Assembly: GCF_030272615.1 (NCBI RefSeq)
Contig: NC_081410.1
Span: forward strand, 189,863,619 to 189,927,618
Source of the DNA: Cryptomeria japonica
Taxonomy: Eukaryota > Streptophyta > Pinopsida > Cupressales > Cupressaceae
Direction of reading: 5' to 3'
DNA: 64,000 bases
Shown: piece after piece, positions 21,561 to 34,539 of the stretch
How the letters are laid out: each line of letters starts with the position of its first letter
How positions within the stretch are numbered: the stretch's first letter is position 1
Made by a program: the position numbers and the translations under genes
Notes under the pieces: generated by a model
What the model was told of the DNA's origin: nothing
The model's input: only the letters and a program-made list of their open reading frames with translations
Database searches by the model: none

Positions 21561-23336
21561 AGCTAAGGGAACATGCTAAAAGATAAGTGCATGTTATTAG
21601 GTACACAATAAATGTTGGGAATTTCTAGAAGCTATTTATTTCATCAAAAAAATCACATGTTGACATGAGTCTGGCTTGTGAGTGCTTTAGTGATCTACAG
21701 AAGAATTAAGGCATCGACAACCCATCATATGCTGAGGTGAGAGGTATTTCTTAGAGTTTAAGAAGGCATCAAACTAAAATGTCAATACACTACTTAAGAT
21801 CAATCAAGTTGCCGCACAATTAAGGTTATATTAACAACAAAAATAAAAAGCTTTTAAATGGACAACTACAATGGATACATGACTATTTAGCTCTCTAAAT
21901 TGAAAGCAGTAGCTAACAGATCTACCTTCATAAGACTAAAACTGGGGGAGTTTCTTTTATATATGTTTTAAACCAAAAAAAAAACTGGTGTGCAATGTCT
22001 AGAACTAGTGGCCTAATGGATAAATTATCTAACACAACAATTCAATTTATAAAATTAAATAAATGGAATGTTATATCTTATTTAAATTCATTTCACCCAA
22101 TAAAGATTCATATGCATTCTTTAGATGAAATACTATATTTTTTTTCCATTAAATTATAGAAATCTAAAATAACTAAAAATATAATCATATTTTCTAGAAA
22201 TAGGATTTTGGAGGAACCTTCAAGGAGCATGTGTAGCATAGAAACCTACAAGATTCATAAATGACAAAGTAATTAAACTAACATCCAATTGCACTATGAT
22301 CCTCTATACATAGACTCACGTTGTATAGACAACAAACAACAAACACATTCAAAACAATAGAACACACAATAATAATATTGAAAGATGAAAGTACTAAACA
22401 AGATATCAATAAGTACCAAATAAATGAAATGATATAGAATCAAAATGATAGAAATAAGACAAAAAAAAATAGGGATGGCTGCTTGGGATCTTACTAAGTG
22501 GTTAGGCTCTTATTTGATCTTTCAACTTCCACAAAAATTATAATAATATTATTATTTCAAATAAGATAATGCGTGTGATTTTTTAATTCTAATTATATCT
22601 AGAAATAGAGAACAATAATGCACATAAAATGAGAATTTAATATCTAAGATCTACAGAAATACTAAATACCATAGAGAAATATAGACTGTGGAGGAGAAAT
22701 ATGGAGAATGGAGCATCCAAGAGCCCTAAGGATAGGATTTACAAATTCCAAAGTAAAATGAAAAATGTTTCATGAATCAATCTTTGAGAAAATAGAGAAT
22801 ATGATTTAATATTTTAAGAAGTTAGACAAACTTAACACAAAAGAGTAAAAGAGAGAAGAAAAAGACATGAGGTTTAAGCATGACCAAAAACAATACTATC
22901 AACTCAAGAAATTTAATAAGATATATTTTTCATGGATGGCGAGGAGAAGTTATTGTTGTCTTAAAAATCAACTCTATGCGGAGAAGTTATTGTTGTCTTA
23001 AAAATCATCTCTCTCAAGAAATATCTAACTATAAAGAAAAATTATTGCCTCTAAACCTTACAATCTCGGAAGAAAGGTAATCATGAATATTAAAAAAATT
23101 AAAAAATAATACAAGCTCATAATGGTGGATTGATTGTAGTGTGTTTTAACTATAGAACCACATAAGAATATTGTAGTAAGCTTACAAATTTTAGAGAATT
23201 TAAAGAGAAAGTATCACACTAGCCAACATAGAATAGCCAAAGCCTCAAATATTTCAAGGCATATAGGGAATGAAGAGAAGACCAAGTCACTAAAGTTGAC
23301 ATTTTTAATCGAGAGGATAGGTAATATGTAACGCCC
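21561..23336. other. AT-rich sequence, no supported gene
   Basis: No coding signature on either strand. The only structure is the duplication at 22943-23016. Confidence 0.5.
22943..23016. repeat. 37-bp tandem duplication
   Basis: ggagaagttattgttgtctt... starts at 22943 and again at 22980; the copies are nearly identical. Confidence 0.85.
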
Positions 23337-24839
23337 TACCCATGAGCTCAAAAAATAAACAACTAATAATGCAATTTACATAGAAAATATTTAAAAAAAT
23401 AAAATAAAATTCTAACTTAACGAATAAAAAATTATTTTGTGTCCATTTAAAAACACCAAAGAAAGATTCCTATGATAAGCATATATTAATAGCGAGAACC
23501 CATGCAAAACACATAAACCCATAAACATGCAAAACATTCATTGATATATAACAACAACTCTAAGTCACAAATACAATAATGCAAAATTTCATGTCTCTTG
23601 TAACAACATTCTGGAGGATGCATTGCAAATTACTTCATGAGGGTAGATAATCTCATAACTGAGATACGAAGGCACTGAGACATATGGGATAGGTCCACTT
23701 AGCCTCTCACATTGAAGTCCTCCAAAGTATTCTAAATGGGTGGAAAAAGCATCACCACCCAACCATGTGGTACTTGTAGGCCCACCCCTCATGCTCTGAG
23801 ATAGATACAAGGCCCCAAACACAAAACAAATAGGCCAAAGAAGATACATAGAACATGCATACTTCCAAAAGACAGGAGATACCATAAGACAAGAAATGAA
23901 AGTATAGATAATACACAAAACCATCAAAAGGCATCTAAAGAAACTCCTAGAGGGTTTCAAGTAAGACTGATACAATAAGCAACTAGGCCACACAAAGGGA
24001 AGAGTGTCATCACATAGCTTCGACATGGGTTACCCAGGTAGTCTCTCTAGACCCCGGCCCCCATTCGACAACTCATGCGGAACCATACATTCATTTCGTA
24101 GGGACAAGGCAATGCATGATCTTACGAGCTCAACAAATGCACAGGCCTTCCCGATCTCACCCTCTGCCTATACAAGCACATGAGGCGTGAGTGGGGCACA
24201 TAATTATCTTGTTAGTGTGTAACCCAACCCAAAATTTATTAATGTTATCACTTATTACAAAACTCACTTATGGGTTACCCTGACAGCCACTTCCGAGCCC
24301 CGACCCCCATAGTGAGCCACTCCCCCTATGTGTACCTAGCTAACCTATCATCTAGGGTTCAGGCAAAAAAATTCAATCCACAGATTAAAAAAACCAACAC
24401 AAAATCAAATATAGTTAACAAAACTAAATTATAACTGCATGCAAACCCAAATCTTGCAAACAACAATTAGAACACAATCACATCTGACAATTATAATTCA
24501 ATCAAACCCCCAATTCCCCCTAATAATCATTTAAAATCAAATTACATAAATCAAGAGTAAAATTAATACCTACTTGAAAACCTGTGAAATAAAAAGAGAG
24601 AGAAGAGAATGTTGATGACGAATTCTGAAACACAAATCTTCTCAAATCAGCAATCAGGCTCAAGAAATTCCAATCAAGCTTCAAAGAAAATCTATAAATG
24701 CAAAATTCCTGTCCTCAAAATTTTCTAAATTCTTATCTCCAAACTTCGAAAAGAAAATAATAATAATCACCTCTCAAAACAACTCCAATAAATAAAACAC
24801 AATTTCCCAAATAAAGCACACAAAGAAAAAGCAAAAACC

Positions 24840-25165
24840 CTAAACCTAAAAATATTAAATAAATAAATAATAACTAAACAATTAAATAATATTAACAAAT
24901 AATAAATCATCAATTATAATTATTCTATAAAAAGTTAACTCCTCAAAATTCGGAAAAAGAATAAGTAAATAAATAATTAAAATATAATTATCCATAAAAT
25001 AAGACAACTAGTTTCCCCCTAGATTGAACAATTAGTTCCACTTCAAAGCAAACAAATAAATAATAAAACAATCACTTGCACAATAATACCCAATAATAGG
25101 ACACAATAAACAATAAATAATAAACAATAAACAATAAATGATAAACAACAATAAATAATAAATAA
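24840..25165. repeat. AT-rich simple repeat block (aataaacaataaat-type) of the giant LTR
   Basis: Made of degenerate aataaataataaacaataa words, continued after the LINE at 34075-34215 and after the copia-like element at 36494-36560. It corresponds to the ttatttatttattg block of the sister LTR at 56780-57180 and was the landing site of two insertions. Confidence 0.8.
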
Positions 25166-25186
25166 CAACTGAATTTATTGTTCAAG

Positions 25187-27750
25187 ATGCAGAGGAGTTG
25201 CGAGAGAGGCTGATTCCCAAATTTTGAATTTGGCATTGGGCGGACAAAGCTTCGAGATGCAGGCAGGACAGGACTACAAAGAGGTCGATTCCCAAATTTT
25301 GAATTTGGCATTGGGCAAACAAAGCATCGAGATGCAAGCAGGACAAGACTTCAACAGGGTATCACAGATAGAAACTGGTTAGGTCATAATCACACATATG
25401 GCCTTCAACAACATCGAGCATCTAATTGGTCGAACAAGACTGGGCGACAGAAATCTGGTCCTAGGGTTGTCTTTGACATTTGTGATGGATCTCCTCGACC
25501 CCCAAATAGGGATCATGTGAAGACTTTTGATATAGGAATATAAGAGACTCAATGTTGCTCAGAAGCTGAGCTTAGCTGATAAGTGTTCAGATGCTTACCG
25601 TCGTCTCCCATCCTTTGTCTCATGGCCAAATAATGTCTCTATTAAAAGCCCTAAATTTCTGACCAGCCCAAATAATATATTCATTCACAATAGATTTCCG
25701 GAAGGAGAAGCTTTCAAGGCAATACGAACTAGCAACGCCCCCTTCATACCAAATAGAGATAACAGAGTTTGGAGAAAGAAGCCGCAAAATAAGAAAATCA
25801 GGTCTAATGAGAAGGTGTTGCAAGCTAAAGAAGACAAGACCCGGGATCACTCGGTAGAGAAAGAGGCTAACAAGGGTTTTATTACCAACAGTCATCGCAT
25901 TGAACTACTAGATGAGCTACTTTCCTCTCATAACAAATTTTTAAAGGAGACGACACTCATAGGTAAATTTTGGGACCAAAATTTACAACTTTCTGATATT
26001 ATGGAATGGGCAAATAAAATGTGGATAAGGGTTAAAACTATTTCATTTTTAGATTCTCATTCAAACTACTTGATTTTTTTATTTGATTCAAAATCCAATA
26101 GAGATGAAGTACATAAGCACAAGGGATGGTTTTGTATGGGCTTAGGTCTATTTACTTTGCCTTGGTTACCCAATTTTAAGCCGGATCCAAATTTATGTCA
26201 ATTCATGCCTTTCTAGATTTCATTTCCAAACTTACCCCTTGAATACCGAGACCCTGATATTATTGAAAATCTGGCCAATAAGGTGGGAATTTTTATAAAG
26301 CATGACTTGATCCCATTCGAGGTTATCCACTTGCAAGTCAGAGTGTGCCTTTTTCTTAACCTCTCAAAGTCTTTTCCCTATTTAATCTCTATTCAGAGCA
26401 AATGGGGTACTTGGGATCAGAAAATAGAAATCCAAAATGCTACCTATATAGATCAACACCAAAATGTTCTGGGCCACTATAACACACAGTGCCAGGGTTC
26501 TGCTCAACAAAGGATTTTCGTGTGTAAAGATCACACTTCATATCCTCTTCAATGCTCTCTACATTTGTCTGAAAACAAAGGTCTTATTTATGAGGAGGGG
26601 TTGGGTGTTGAGTTTTCAATGCAGTCGCTCAAGGTGCAGGATGGGATGACTTCCAATGTCTCTTCTCAATCAATATTTAAAAATGCCCACTCAGATGATT
26701 CACTTGGTTTTCCTTACCAGAAAAGCTTTAATGATATAAATCTTAAGACTGTTTATAAAGCATTGCTAGATGCACTTCTTAAGGCATTTCTTCCATCTAA
26801 TTTGAGAAGGCACAAATGCTTAGAGTTTAATAGCAGCTGGTTTTTTTATAAGACTATCAATGCTACTTTCTCATTGAATGGAACATTTAGGCTTCATTTT
26901 GGTAAGCATAAATCTATCAATATCTCACATAAAGGGCTCCAATCTTATTTCAAAAGGGAAAGCATTGTCCAAAATCAGATCTTCCAGAATGATTTAGTGG
27001 ATCTTACTCATATAGAGTCAAGCTCTCCTTTGCATTTGACTAAATGTAATAAAAAATCAGAAGAAGAACTTCAAATAATGGCAGGCGAGCTATTTTTAAG
27101 TGTAGCCTCAAAACGGTTCGATGAAATTGCACATGAGGAGATATTGGGAAAGTATGCTAATTATATGCAACCACTACGGTATGATAATAAACTAGGTCCT
27201 TGTATGAATGGCAAAGTTGACAATATGCCTCATTTAACTAAACTTGAGGGCCAGGAGATAATTTCACAGCCTCACTTTGATGAGTGGATTGGGGGACATA
27301 AGTTCAGGTTATTGCCCCTGATCATATTTTGCCAATTGATCATGCCAATATGGAGAAAATGCAATCCTTTGTTCCACTTTACCCTGGTCTAGATGAGGAT
27401 AATATATGTCATCAGTTTCACTGGATGTGTTTCCTAGAATACCGACATCTATAGACCAAGAAGGGGCTATAGCAGAAGAAGAACAATTAGACCATGTCAC
27501 TTGTAACTCGTCATTGAAAGAAGATCTTTATAAGGGAACCTTTGATTTTTCTCAAACCCTTTCCATCTCCCAAAAACCTACTCTAAGTAAATTAGAATTG
27601 AGAACTCCTAAAAAAAGAGGGAGAAAGTCGAAAACGGTTAAAGAAAAAGAAGAAATTGATGCTGGTATTCAAACAACCCTTGATATAAAAATTTCAACCT
27701 CCAAAAGAGTTACGAGGAGAACTAAATGCAATTCTCCTCAGCAGGTATGA
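25187..27750 (+). pseudogene. LINE ORF1 (DUF4283-like RNA-binding protein), broken
   Basis: The first plausible ATG is 25187, with a TGA after eight codons (25211). The N-terminus contains two tandem 25-residue units (FPNFEFGIGRTKLRDAGRTG / FPNFEFGIGQTKHRDASRTR). After a frameshift near 25536-25541 the frame is open to 26213 (TAG) and on to 27390, carrying the plant LINE ORF1 core: IMEWANKMWIRVKTISF, ISFPNLPLEYRDPDIIENL and KVGIFIKHDLIPFEVIHLQ. A second frameshift leads to the basic C-terminus (RTPKKRGRKSKTVKEKEE), ending TGA 27748-27750. ORF1 proteins bind the element RNA. Identity rests on the DUF4283-like region and its place before ORF2. Confidence 0.75.
25211..25360 (+). repeat. 75-bp in-frame tandem duplication in LINE ORF1
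   Basis: Copies start at 25211 (tgattcccaaattttgaatt) and 25286 (cgattcccaaattttgaatt). The unit is exactly 25 codons. Copy 2 begins CGA where copy 1 has the stop TGA. Confidence 0.88.
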
Positions 27751-30700
27751 AGGTCTTATCTTGGAATGTCAGGGGTATAAATGCCCCTGACAAAAGGAAG
27801 AGAATTCTTCTTAGGCAGATGTTGTTTTACTTCAAGAAACTAAATTATCAGATGAGGTTTTCCAGAAAACAATAGCCAAATGGCCTAATTGGAAGTCAGC
27901 ACATAGTCAAAGTATAGGTGCTTCAAGAGGTCTTGTGGTTCTTTGGAATCCAAAGTCGATCATTGCTCATCTTGTAAAACAAGGAACCAATTGACAACAT
28001 ATTAGCATAAAGCATTATGATATATTTTTTGACTTGATAAATGTTTATGGTCCAACTTCTACTCAGGAGAAGAACAATTAATGGTTGTCTCTCACTCGAA
28101 TCATCCATCAAGTTGCAGGATGAAATGTCATTTGGGGGGGGGATTTAATGCAATTACCTCTCTAGATGAGAGAAAAAAGGGGGTATTTGTCCACCCATAA
28201 AGACGATTGAGGATTTCAAAGAATTTATAAATGATAATGACTTATTTGAAAGTCCTCCACAAAACGGCTTTTTCACTTGTACCAATAGGAGAGTCGGTTT
28301 CTTACAAATTGCAGAGAGATTAGACAGATTCATTTTCTCTCAAGAATGGAGGACTCAGAATTATTCTTTACAGGTCCAGATTTTACCTTTAATAGGCTCA
28401 TACCACTTTCGTATCCTTGTGAGCATTGAAAAAAAGGCAGCCACTTTAAAACATAATCTTAGAACCTCCTTCAAATTTGAAAGGATGTGGTTCCGACATC
28501 CTCACTTTCATGCTTTGGTTCGGCAATGGTGGGTGAGTGCCCCTATGGTGAGGGGTACCAAAATGTTTAAATTCCATAAAAAAATGCAGTATGTTAAAAC
28601 CCAAATTAAAACATGGAATAAGGGTGTCTTCAAAAATATATTTGCCCAAAAAGAACTTGTTGAAAATCGGTTGCATTTGATTAATGAACAAATTATCTCT
28701 AATGGACTTGATTCAGAATTGTTTGCTAAGCAGAATTAGGCTCAAATGGAATGGGAAGAACTTTGTAAGAGAGAGGAGGAATACTGGAAACAAAAATCTC
28801 ATGAGCTATGGTTAAGGGAAGGGGATAAAAACACCAAATTCTTTCAGATGTCAGCCAAGCAGAAGAGGCAGCCTCTACTATATTTTCTATTAATGAGGCA
28901 TCCTCGAGTAAACTCCTTTGTGATGCTCAAGAAATTCAAGATGAAGGAGTTAATTATTTTAAGAACCTACTTGCCCCTCCTTCTGACATTCCACTTGATG
29001 TGCAAGAACAAGAGATTATGGAAGCTATTCCTCATATCATTTGCCCCCTGGATAATCAACAACTATTGGCCCCTTTTACAATTGAAGAGATCAGAAAAGT
29101 AGTTTTTTATTTTCCGCCAGACAATCCTCCGGGGTAGGATGGTTTTACGGCTCTTTTCTTCCAAAAATGTTGGGATGTTTTGGGCTCAGAATTGCTAGCA
29201 TTAATGGATGAGTCAAGAAAAATCACATCCATTCTTTGAAACTTCAACACTACAAATATTGCTCTTATTCTGAAAATCAAAGAACCAACAACTTTTGCAG
29301 ATTTTAGGCCCATTTCATTATGTAACACAATATACAAGATTATTAGCAAAGCCATTTATTTGAGATTGCAGAATTTGATAATCAAAATCATATCCCCAGA
29401 ACAAGGTGGCTTCGTTCCAGGAAGAGAAACCATGGAAGGTGCCTTGGTTGCTCATGAAATGTTGCACTCCATCCACTCCAACAATACATCTACTTTTGTA
29501 GTCAAATTGGATATGATGAAAGCTTATGAAAAACTTAATTGGTCTTTTTTGTTTAAAGTCTTGAGCAAATTTGGATTTGCTAAAAGATGGTGTAAGTGGA
29601 TTAGGGCTTGCATTTCAGGAGCTCATTTCTCAGTGTTAATTAATGGAGTTCCTGCTGGTTTTTTCACTGCTTCGCAAGGTGTGAGACAAGGTAACCCCTT
29701 ATCCTCGTCTCTGTTTATAATTATGGCAGAAGCTTTTAGCAGAATTATTAAGTCTAAGCATGATCAAGAGCTTTGGAGGGGTGCACATATTGAAGGTACA
29801 TCTGTGTCAGTTACACATTCTTTATTTGTTGATGACACACTATTGTTCGGTAAAGCAAATGTTCAGGAGGCAAAGCAAATCAGGCAAACTTTGGACCTCT
29901 ACATGGCAATTTTAGGTCAAAGAATTAATGCTCAAAAATCTAAAATATATGTTTTTAATACAAATGATATAGTCACAAGGAATATTGTGGATTCTTTGCG
30001 TTTTTCTCTAGAATGTCTTCCTTCCACATATCTTTGCATTCCCTGTTTTGTTGGTGCCAATAAGCCATCTTATTGGAAAGCTATTATAGATAGAATTAAG
30101 AATGCCATATCCACATGGAAGGCCAGTTGGTTGTCTTTATCAGGGAGATTACTTCTAATTAAATAGGTCTTGTCTACCATTCCCAATTATTTCATGTCTG
30201 TCCTCAAAGCCCCTGCTGGAGTCATACATCAAATTGAAAAACTTATTAGAGGTTTCTTATGGAGGGATAATGTGTCAGAAGAAAAGAAGATTCCGCTTAT
30301 TTCAATTCAGGAAATGGCACATGATAAGAGGGGAGGGGGTGTTGGTCTACATGACCTATCTAAAAGGAACATCGCCTTTGGAGGTAAACTTGTGTGGCAA
30401 ATGGTCTCCAAACCAGGCACCAAGTGGTGCAGAATCATGCAAGAAAAATACTTGGACTCCTTAAATCCTTCCCGAGTCATTAAAACCCTTGATCCCCCAA
30501 AAGGGTCAGCTGTTTGGAACTTCATGATGTCTTGTAGGCAGATTATTACAAGATATGTATCCTGGGAAGTCCATAATGGAGAGAGCATTCAATTTTGGGA
30601 GGATTCCTAGAATGGCCTATCTCCCTTAAAATTTTCATAACTCTTTTTGGATGTCATTCCAATTATAAAAAAGTGTTGGGGTTCGCTTTTGATAGATTAT

Positions 30701-32010
30701 GTTAGTGGGGTGGAAATATTTTCAGGGAAAGCTATTTGGAAATATCCTCTTGATCTTCCGATTAGAGATGATCAAAGGTCAAGTCTTCAAGAAATCTTGT
30801 CTTCAAGAAGAGTGTATATCTCAAATCATGATGAAAAATTATTATGGGCTCTAGCTCATGATGGCAAATATTCAGTCAGAGATGGTTATGTGGCTTCCCA
30901 GCATATGGAAAATTAGCAAGTGAAGAGCCGAGCTTATTCATTTTGTTGGAATAGTGGTGTACTTCCTAAAGTAGGTTGTTTTTCTTGGCTAGCATTAAGA
31001 AAAAAGATATTAACAAGTAATAAGTTGGAAAGATTACACATTACTAACTCTTTCTCTTGTATCCTATGCAAAGCTAAAACTGAAACTATGGATCATTTAC
31101 TTCTTAGATGCCCTTTTGCTCAGCAATGTTGGCTCCATGTTATGGGGAAACTAAATATATATATGCCACTGGCCTATACTTTATGGGAACTTTTTCAATC
31201 ATGGCCTACTCTTTTCATAAAATCTTTGTTTGCTAGCATCTGGAAATGTATTCCGACAACTGTCATTTGGTCAATCTGGTGGGAAAGAAATAAGATAATC
31301 TTTAGACAGATTGAATCCCTCATTTGGTTTTAGAAGGAATTGAGAAATATGCTTCAGAACATGTTAATGCTCATATCAAGAATATAAGTAGCAATTTTAA
31401 TTTTTCATCTTGGGATGGCTGCATTAGCAAAATTTGGAAAGGTCTTACTATCCCCTCTTTTCGTGCCACATGTGGTAGGGAAAGCCAGTCAATCAACAAA
31501 AACTTAACTAAATGGCAACCTCCTTCAATTGGCTTTGTCAAGTTAAATTTTGATGGTTCATCTAGGGGAAATCTTGGTGATTCGAGAATTGGTGTCTGTA
31601 TTAGAGATCATTTAGGCTTTCTCTTGGCAGCTAAATCCTCCTCCATTCCTCCTGGAACTAATAATGTAGCAGAAGCTCTTGCTTTACTATATGGACTAAC
31701 AATGGCAAAAAAATCTAGATTCCACAGGTTACATGTTGAAGGAGATTCCTCTATAATAGTGAAAGCTTGCATTTCCAGATGTTCATTTAACTGGAAAATT
31801 TCCTACATTTTAAAGCAAGCATGGTCATTAATAGACTCGTTTGAGGAATGCTACATTTCTCACATATTCAGAGAAGGTAATAGAGTTGCAGATGTTTTAG
31901 CAAATTTGGGTTGTGAGAAGCTGGGAGTGGATTCTACATCTCCAAATTTCAAGAGAGAAAACTTTCCTCATCTTGCAAGCATTATCAATGAGGAAAGGAA
32001 AAACATTTAA
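27747..32010 (+). pseudogene. LINE ORF2: endonuclease, reverse transcriptase, zinc knuckle, RNase H
   Basis: ATG 27747 overlaps the ORF1 stop (ATGA). Domains in order: AP endonuclease (MKVLSWNVRGINAPDKRKR; later QETKLSDE in another frame, GLVVLWNPKS, NGFFTCTNRR), about 27747-28400; linker (MWFRHPHFHALVRQWW, ELWLREGDKNTKFF); RT 29360-30166 (PEQGGFVPGRETMEGALVAH, LDMMKAYEKLNW, QGVRQGNPLSSSLF, catalytic FVDD 29825-29836); thumb (30170-30610); zinc knuckle (CILCKAKTETMDHLLLRCP, about 31060); RNase H 31540-31920 (KLNFDGSSRG, NNVAEALAL, VEGDSS, NRVADVLANLG). Stops include TAG at 28737, 30164, 30608, 30914 and 31331, plus frameshifts in the endonuclease and the region 28900-29350. Family: plant L1. 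Confidence 0.93.
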
Positions 32011-34075
32011 ATAGTTGACACACTCACCATACCATCAACCTCTCGTCATAATGTTTTTACTCTGGCTTTGTTGAGCGAGCATTTAATGAAGTTTTCCATA
32101 CTTGCAGCAAGTGGATTATAAGTATGGCATGATTGGTTTTTTTCTATGAACTTCCATGTTGGAAGTACGGTGGCGGCCTCCCTATGAATCTTGTGAGATC
32201 AAAATCATTTCCATGTTTAATTTCACATATGCGGCATCCTCTGTCATCCTGCAGAATAATTAATAATCTCAGTATTAAGCATGTTACACATTCCTGCTAA
32301 TTATTTCACAGCAGATGAAGATATGAAATGAGTTTGGCAAGGTATGAGAATTTCAAGACAGATTTATCGGGTTTCATTCACAACTGGCATATTCTTGCTT
32401 CTGTAGTCTACCTCGTTTTATTGCATTATGGACTACTCCCCACGAAACTACAGAGTGCCTGTGTTAGTTGCTGATTGGGAAAAGCCATTCAAGGACCATG
32501 TTATTGAAGATCAGTTGGGTATTGTTTTCAACATCTCCTGTCAACACTGCAAATGAAGCATCAAGCAGATTATTGGGGAAGAAATACTTTATCCGCAGGA
32601 GAAAAGGTTTCTCTTTCCTTCTCAATTGTATTCTATATTTCTTTCCAATTTAGTGGATTTGCTGTAGTCTTGGGTTCCCTTGAAAAATATCATTCATAAA
32701 ATGATTTGGGCAAATTACCTGAACAATAATATACTCTTGGATGCCATCCGTTAGTATGATTTGTGGAATGGTCAGGTAAGAGTTGGTGGACGTTTCTCCA
32801 GGAAGCTTCTGCTCACACATGAGGAATTTCCTACAATATTTGATAGCATAAAGTAGTCTCTTTCCCTGCAAAATGTGAGACCCTTCCAAATTGCTAAAAG
32901 CAATGCTGGGAGAAGCTTAAATTCAGATATAAAAAGCAAAATTTTCTCTAAAATGCATGCCATCCTAGCAATTTTAGGTCATGACCATGGATAAAAAGAG
33001 CCATCTGTTATTTCTTCGGTAATGCCAATGGGTGATGAAGTTTCTATGCAGGTGAACAACATTTCTCCTCCTCCCTAGATCTCCTTTGACCAAATCAATG
33101 GAATCCACTATTCACCGATTGAAGACCTGATATCGGCCTTTGCTGCACTCAATATCGGTGATGGATTTTTTTGAGATTGCAAGGATTGGAGAAGTAATCC
33201 TTGACACTCACTTCGGGTTCAGGGACCAACTGGTCTTTGTTGGTTATGGGTTCTTAGAGTTTGCAACATATGGAGATGTAATTTTGACGATCTATTCTGT
33301 ATTGGGGCTTTCTGATTCAGCCTATTAAGCCATTGCAGTACTGGTATGGGAGTCATTTTGTATTTCAGTTCTATATAACCAGTTTTGTGAGCACTCCCGT
33401 AAATTGATAAATTAGTTTGCATCCCAGTTTTTCCCGGTATAACATAACCGGTTAAATCAGAATTCTGGTATTTAAGCTCTGGTAACATAACCGGTTTTGT
33501 GTTGACTTTTTCCTCTGTGGTCTAGTACTCCCATCTGCTAACTGGTATCATCAGTGTTTCGGTTTCACATCTTCACCGGTAGTAGGTGCTAGTCTCTTCG
33601 GTAACCGATATCAATTTTGGTGGTGGTGATTATGTTGTACCGGTAAAGGAGTCTCTTCGGTAACCGGTATCAGTTTTGGTGGTGGTGATAATGTTGTATT
33701 GGTATTATAGTTCTGGAATAATTCAACCAGTTGTGTTCCTTTTTCTGCACTTTACAAGTATACAAATATGATTGATGGTCACTGGTGCTGGCAGGTCTGC
33801 AGTGCTCAGGCATCCTCACACAATTTTATCAAGATCAATGATAACCGGATGTCGGGGTCGATTCTAGGATTTCTCTTAGTTTATCCTGTTCCACTGTTCT
33901 CATCTGTGGCCTCTATGAGGTTTGCAGGGGTTCCTTATAGCTCCATTTTTTCTTTGTCCATTGTATCTGAGCAAGGATATAGGGTTTTCTTCCTGGTTCT
34001 TTCCCTATTGATCTCTTGAATCAGTTTTCTTATTTATATATATATTTATGTGGCTTGCCACTTTCACCAAAAAAA
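32011..34075 (+). other. LINE 3' UTR (about 2 kb) and poly(A)
   Basis: No coding signal after the RNase H stop. The second half is rich in aaccggt words (33330-33760) and includes a 59-bp tandem duplication. It ends atttatgtggcttgccact then an A run, the usual 3' end of plant LINEs. The length is unusual; an older insertion inside it cannot be excluded. Confidence 0.6.
33592..33709. repeat. 59-bp tandem duplication in the LINE 3' UTR
   Basis: gtctcttcggtaaccgatat starts at 33592; gtctcttcggtaaccggtat starts at 33651. Both continue with ttttggtggtggtgat. The copies differ at a few positions. Confidence 0.85.
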
Positions 34076-34215
34076 AAATAATAATAAATAATAAACAATA
34101 GATAACAAACAATAAATGATAAATAATAAACAATAATAAACAATAAACAATAAACAATAAACTATTATTAAACAATAAACAATTTTAAAAATTAAACAAT
34201 AATAATAAATAATAT

Positions 34216-34539
34216 TGGAGTTGAGGAAAAATCAACTCTACAGCTCCCGAAGATCACCTGCATGCAAACCTGTCATAGAAGGAGAGAAGCAAAAAAGCTA
34301 TGGAGGCCAGAATTCAGAGATCCGGAAAAGAGGAGTCATATTGATTGTGCAACAAGAATGCAATTCAATAATTACAATTGTTATGAAATTACAAAGAGAA
34401 TCCTTATAAAAGGATACTTGAAACCCTAAAGGTGAAAACCCTAAAGAATTATAAGATTCCTAAGTTTAGCTTAAGCATAGAGTATAATAGACTAATAATT
34501 AAATAAATAATTATTAGCTAATAAAAGATTACTCTAACA
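34216..34539 (-). repeat. 3' LTR of the copia-like element
   Basis: 324 bp. Minus strand starts TGTTAGAGTAATC beside the G-run polypurine tract and ends ...TCAACTCCA. A TATA-like ccttttataagg lies on the minus strand near 34400-34411. Confidence 0.92.

Larger units (their letters stand above)
25166..34075 (+). mobile_element. Near-complete plant LINE (L1-like), about 8.9 kb
   Basis: Contains ORF1 (from about 25187), ORF2 (27747-32010) and a long 3' UTR ending in poly(A) (tttcaccaaaaaaaaaa, about 34065-34075). Both edges lie in the same AT-rich block of the host LTR, so the exact left end and target duplication cannot be read. Overlapping ORF1/ORF2, an AP endonuclease, an FVDD reverse transcriptase, a zinc knuckle and a C-terminal RNase H place it among plant L1 elements. 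It is inactive: several stops and frameshifts in both ORFs. Confidence 0.85.

Noticed and set aside
23589-24026. 145-codon minus-strand frame with hydrophobic segments
   Set aside because: It lies wholly inside the giant LTR; the homologous region of the LTR at 55845-60640 has no corresponding frame.
32468-34019. Possible small genes in the 2-kb region after the LINE RNase H
   Set aside because: Frames are short, overlap on both strands and have no family signature; the region fits a LINE 3' UTR ending in poly(A).
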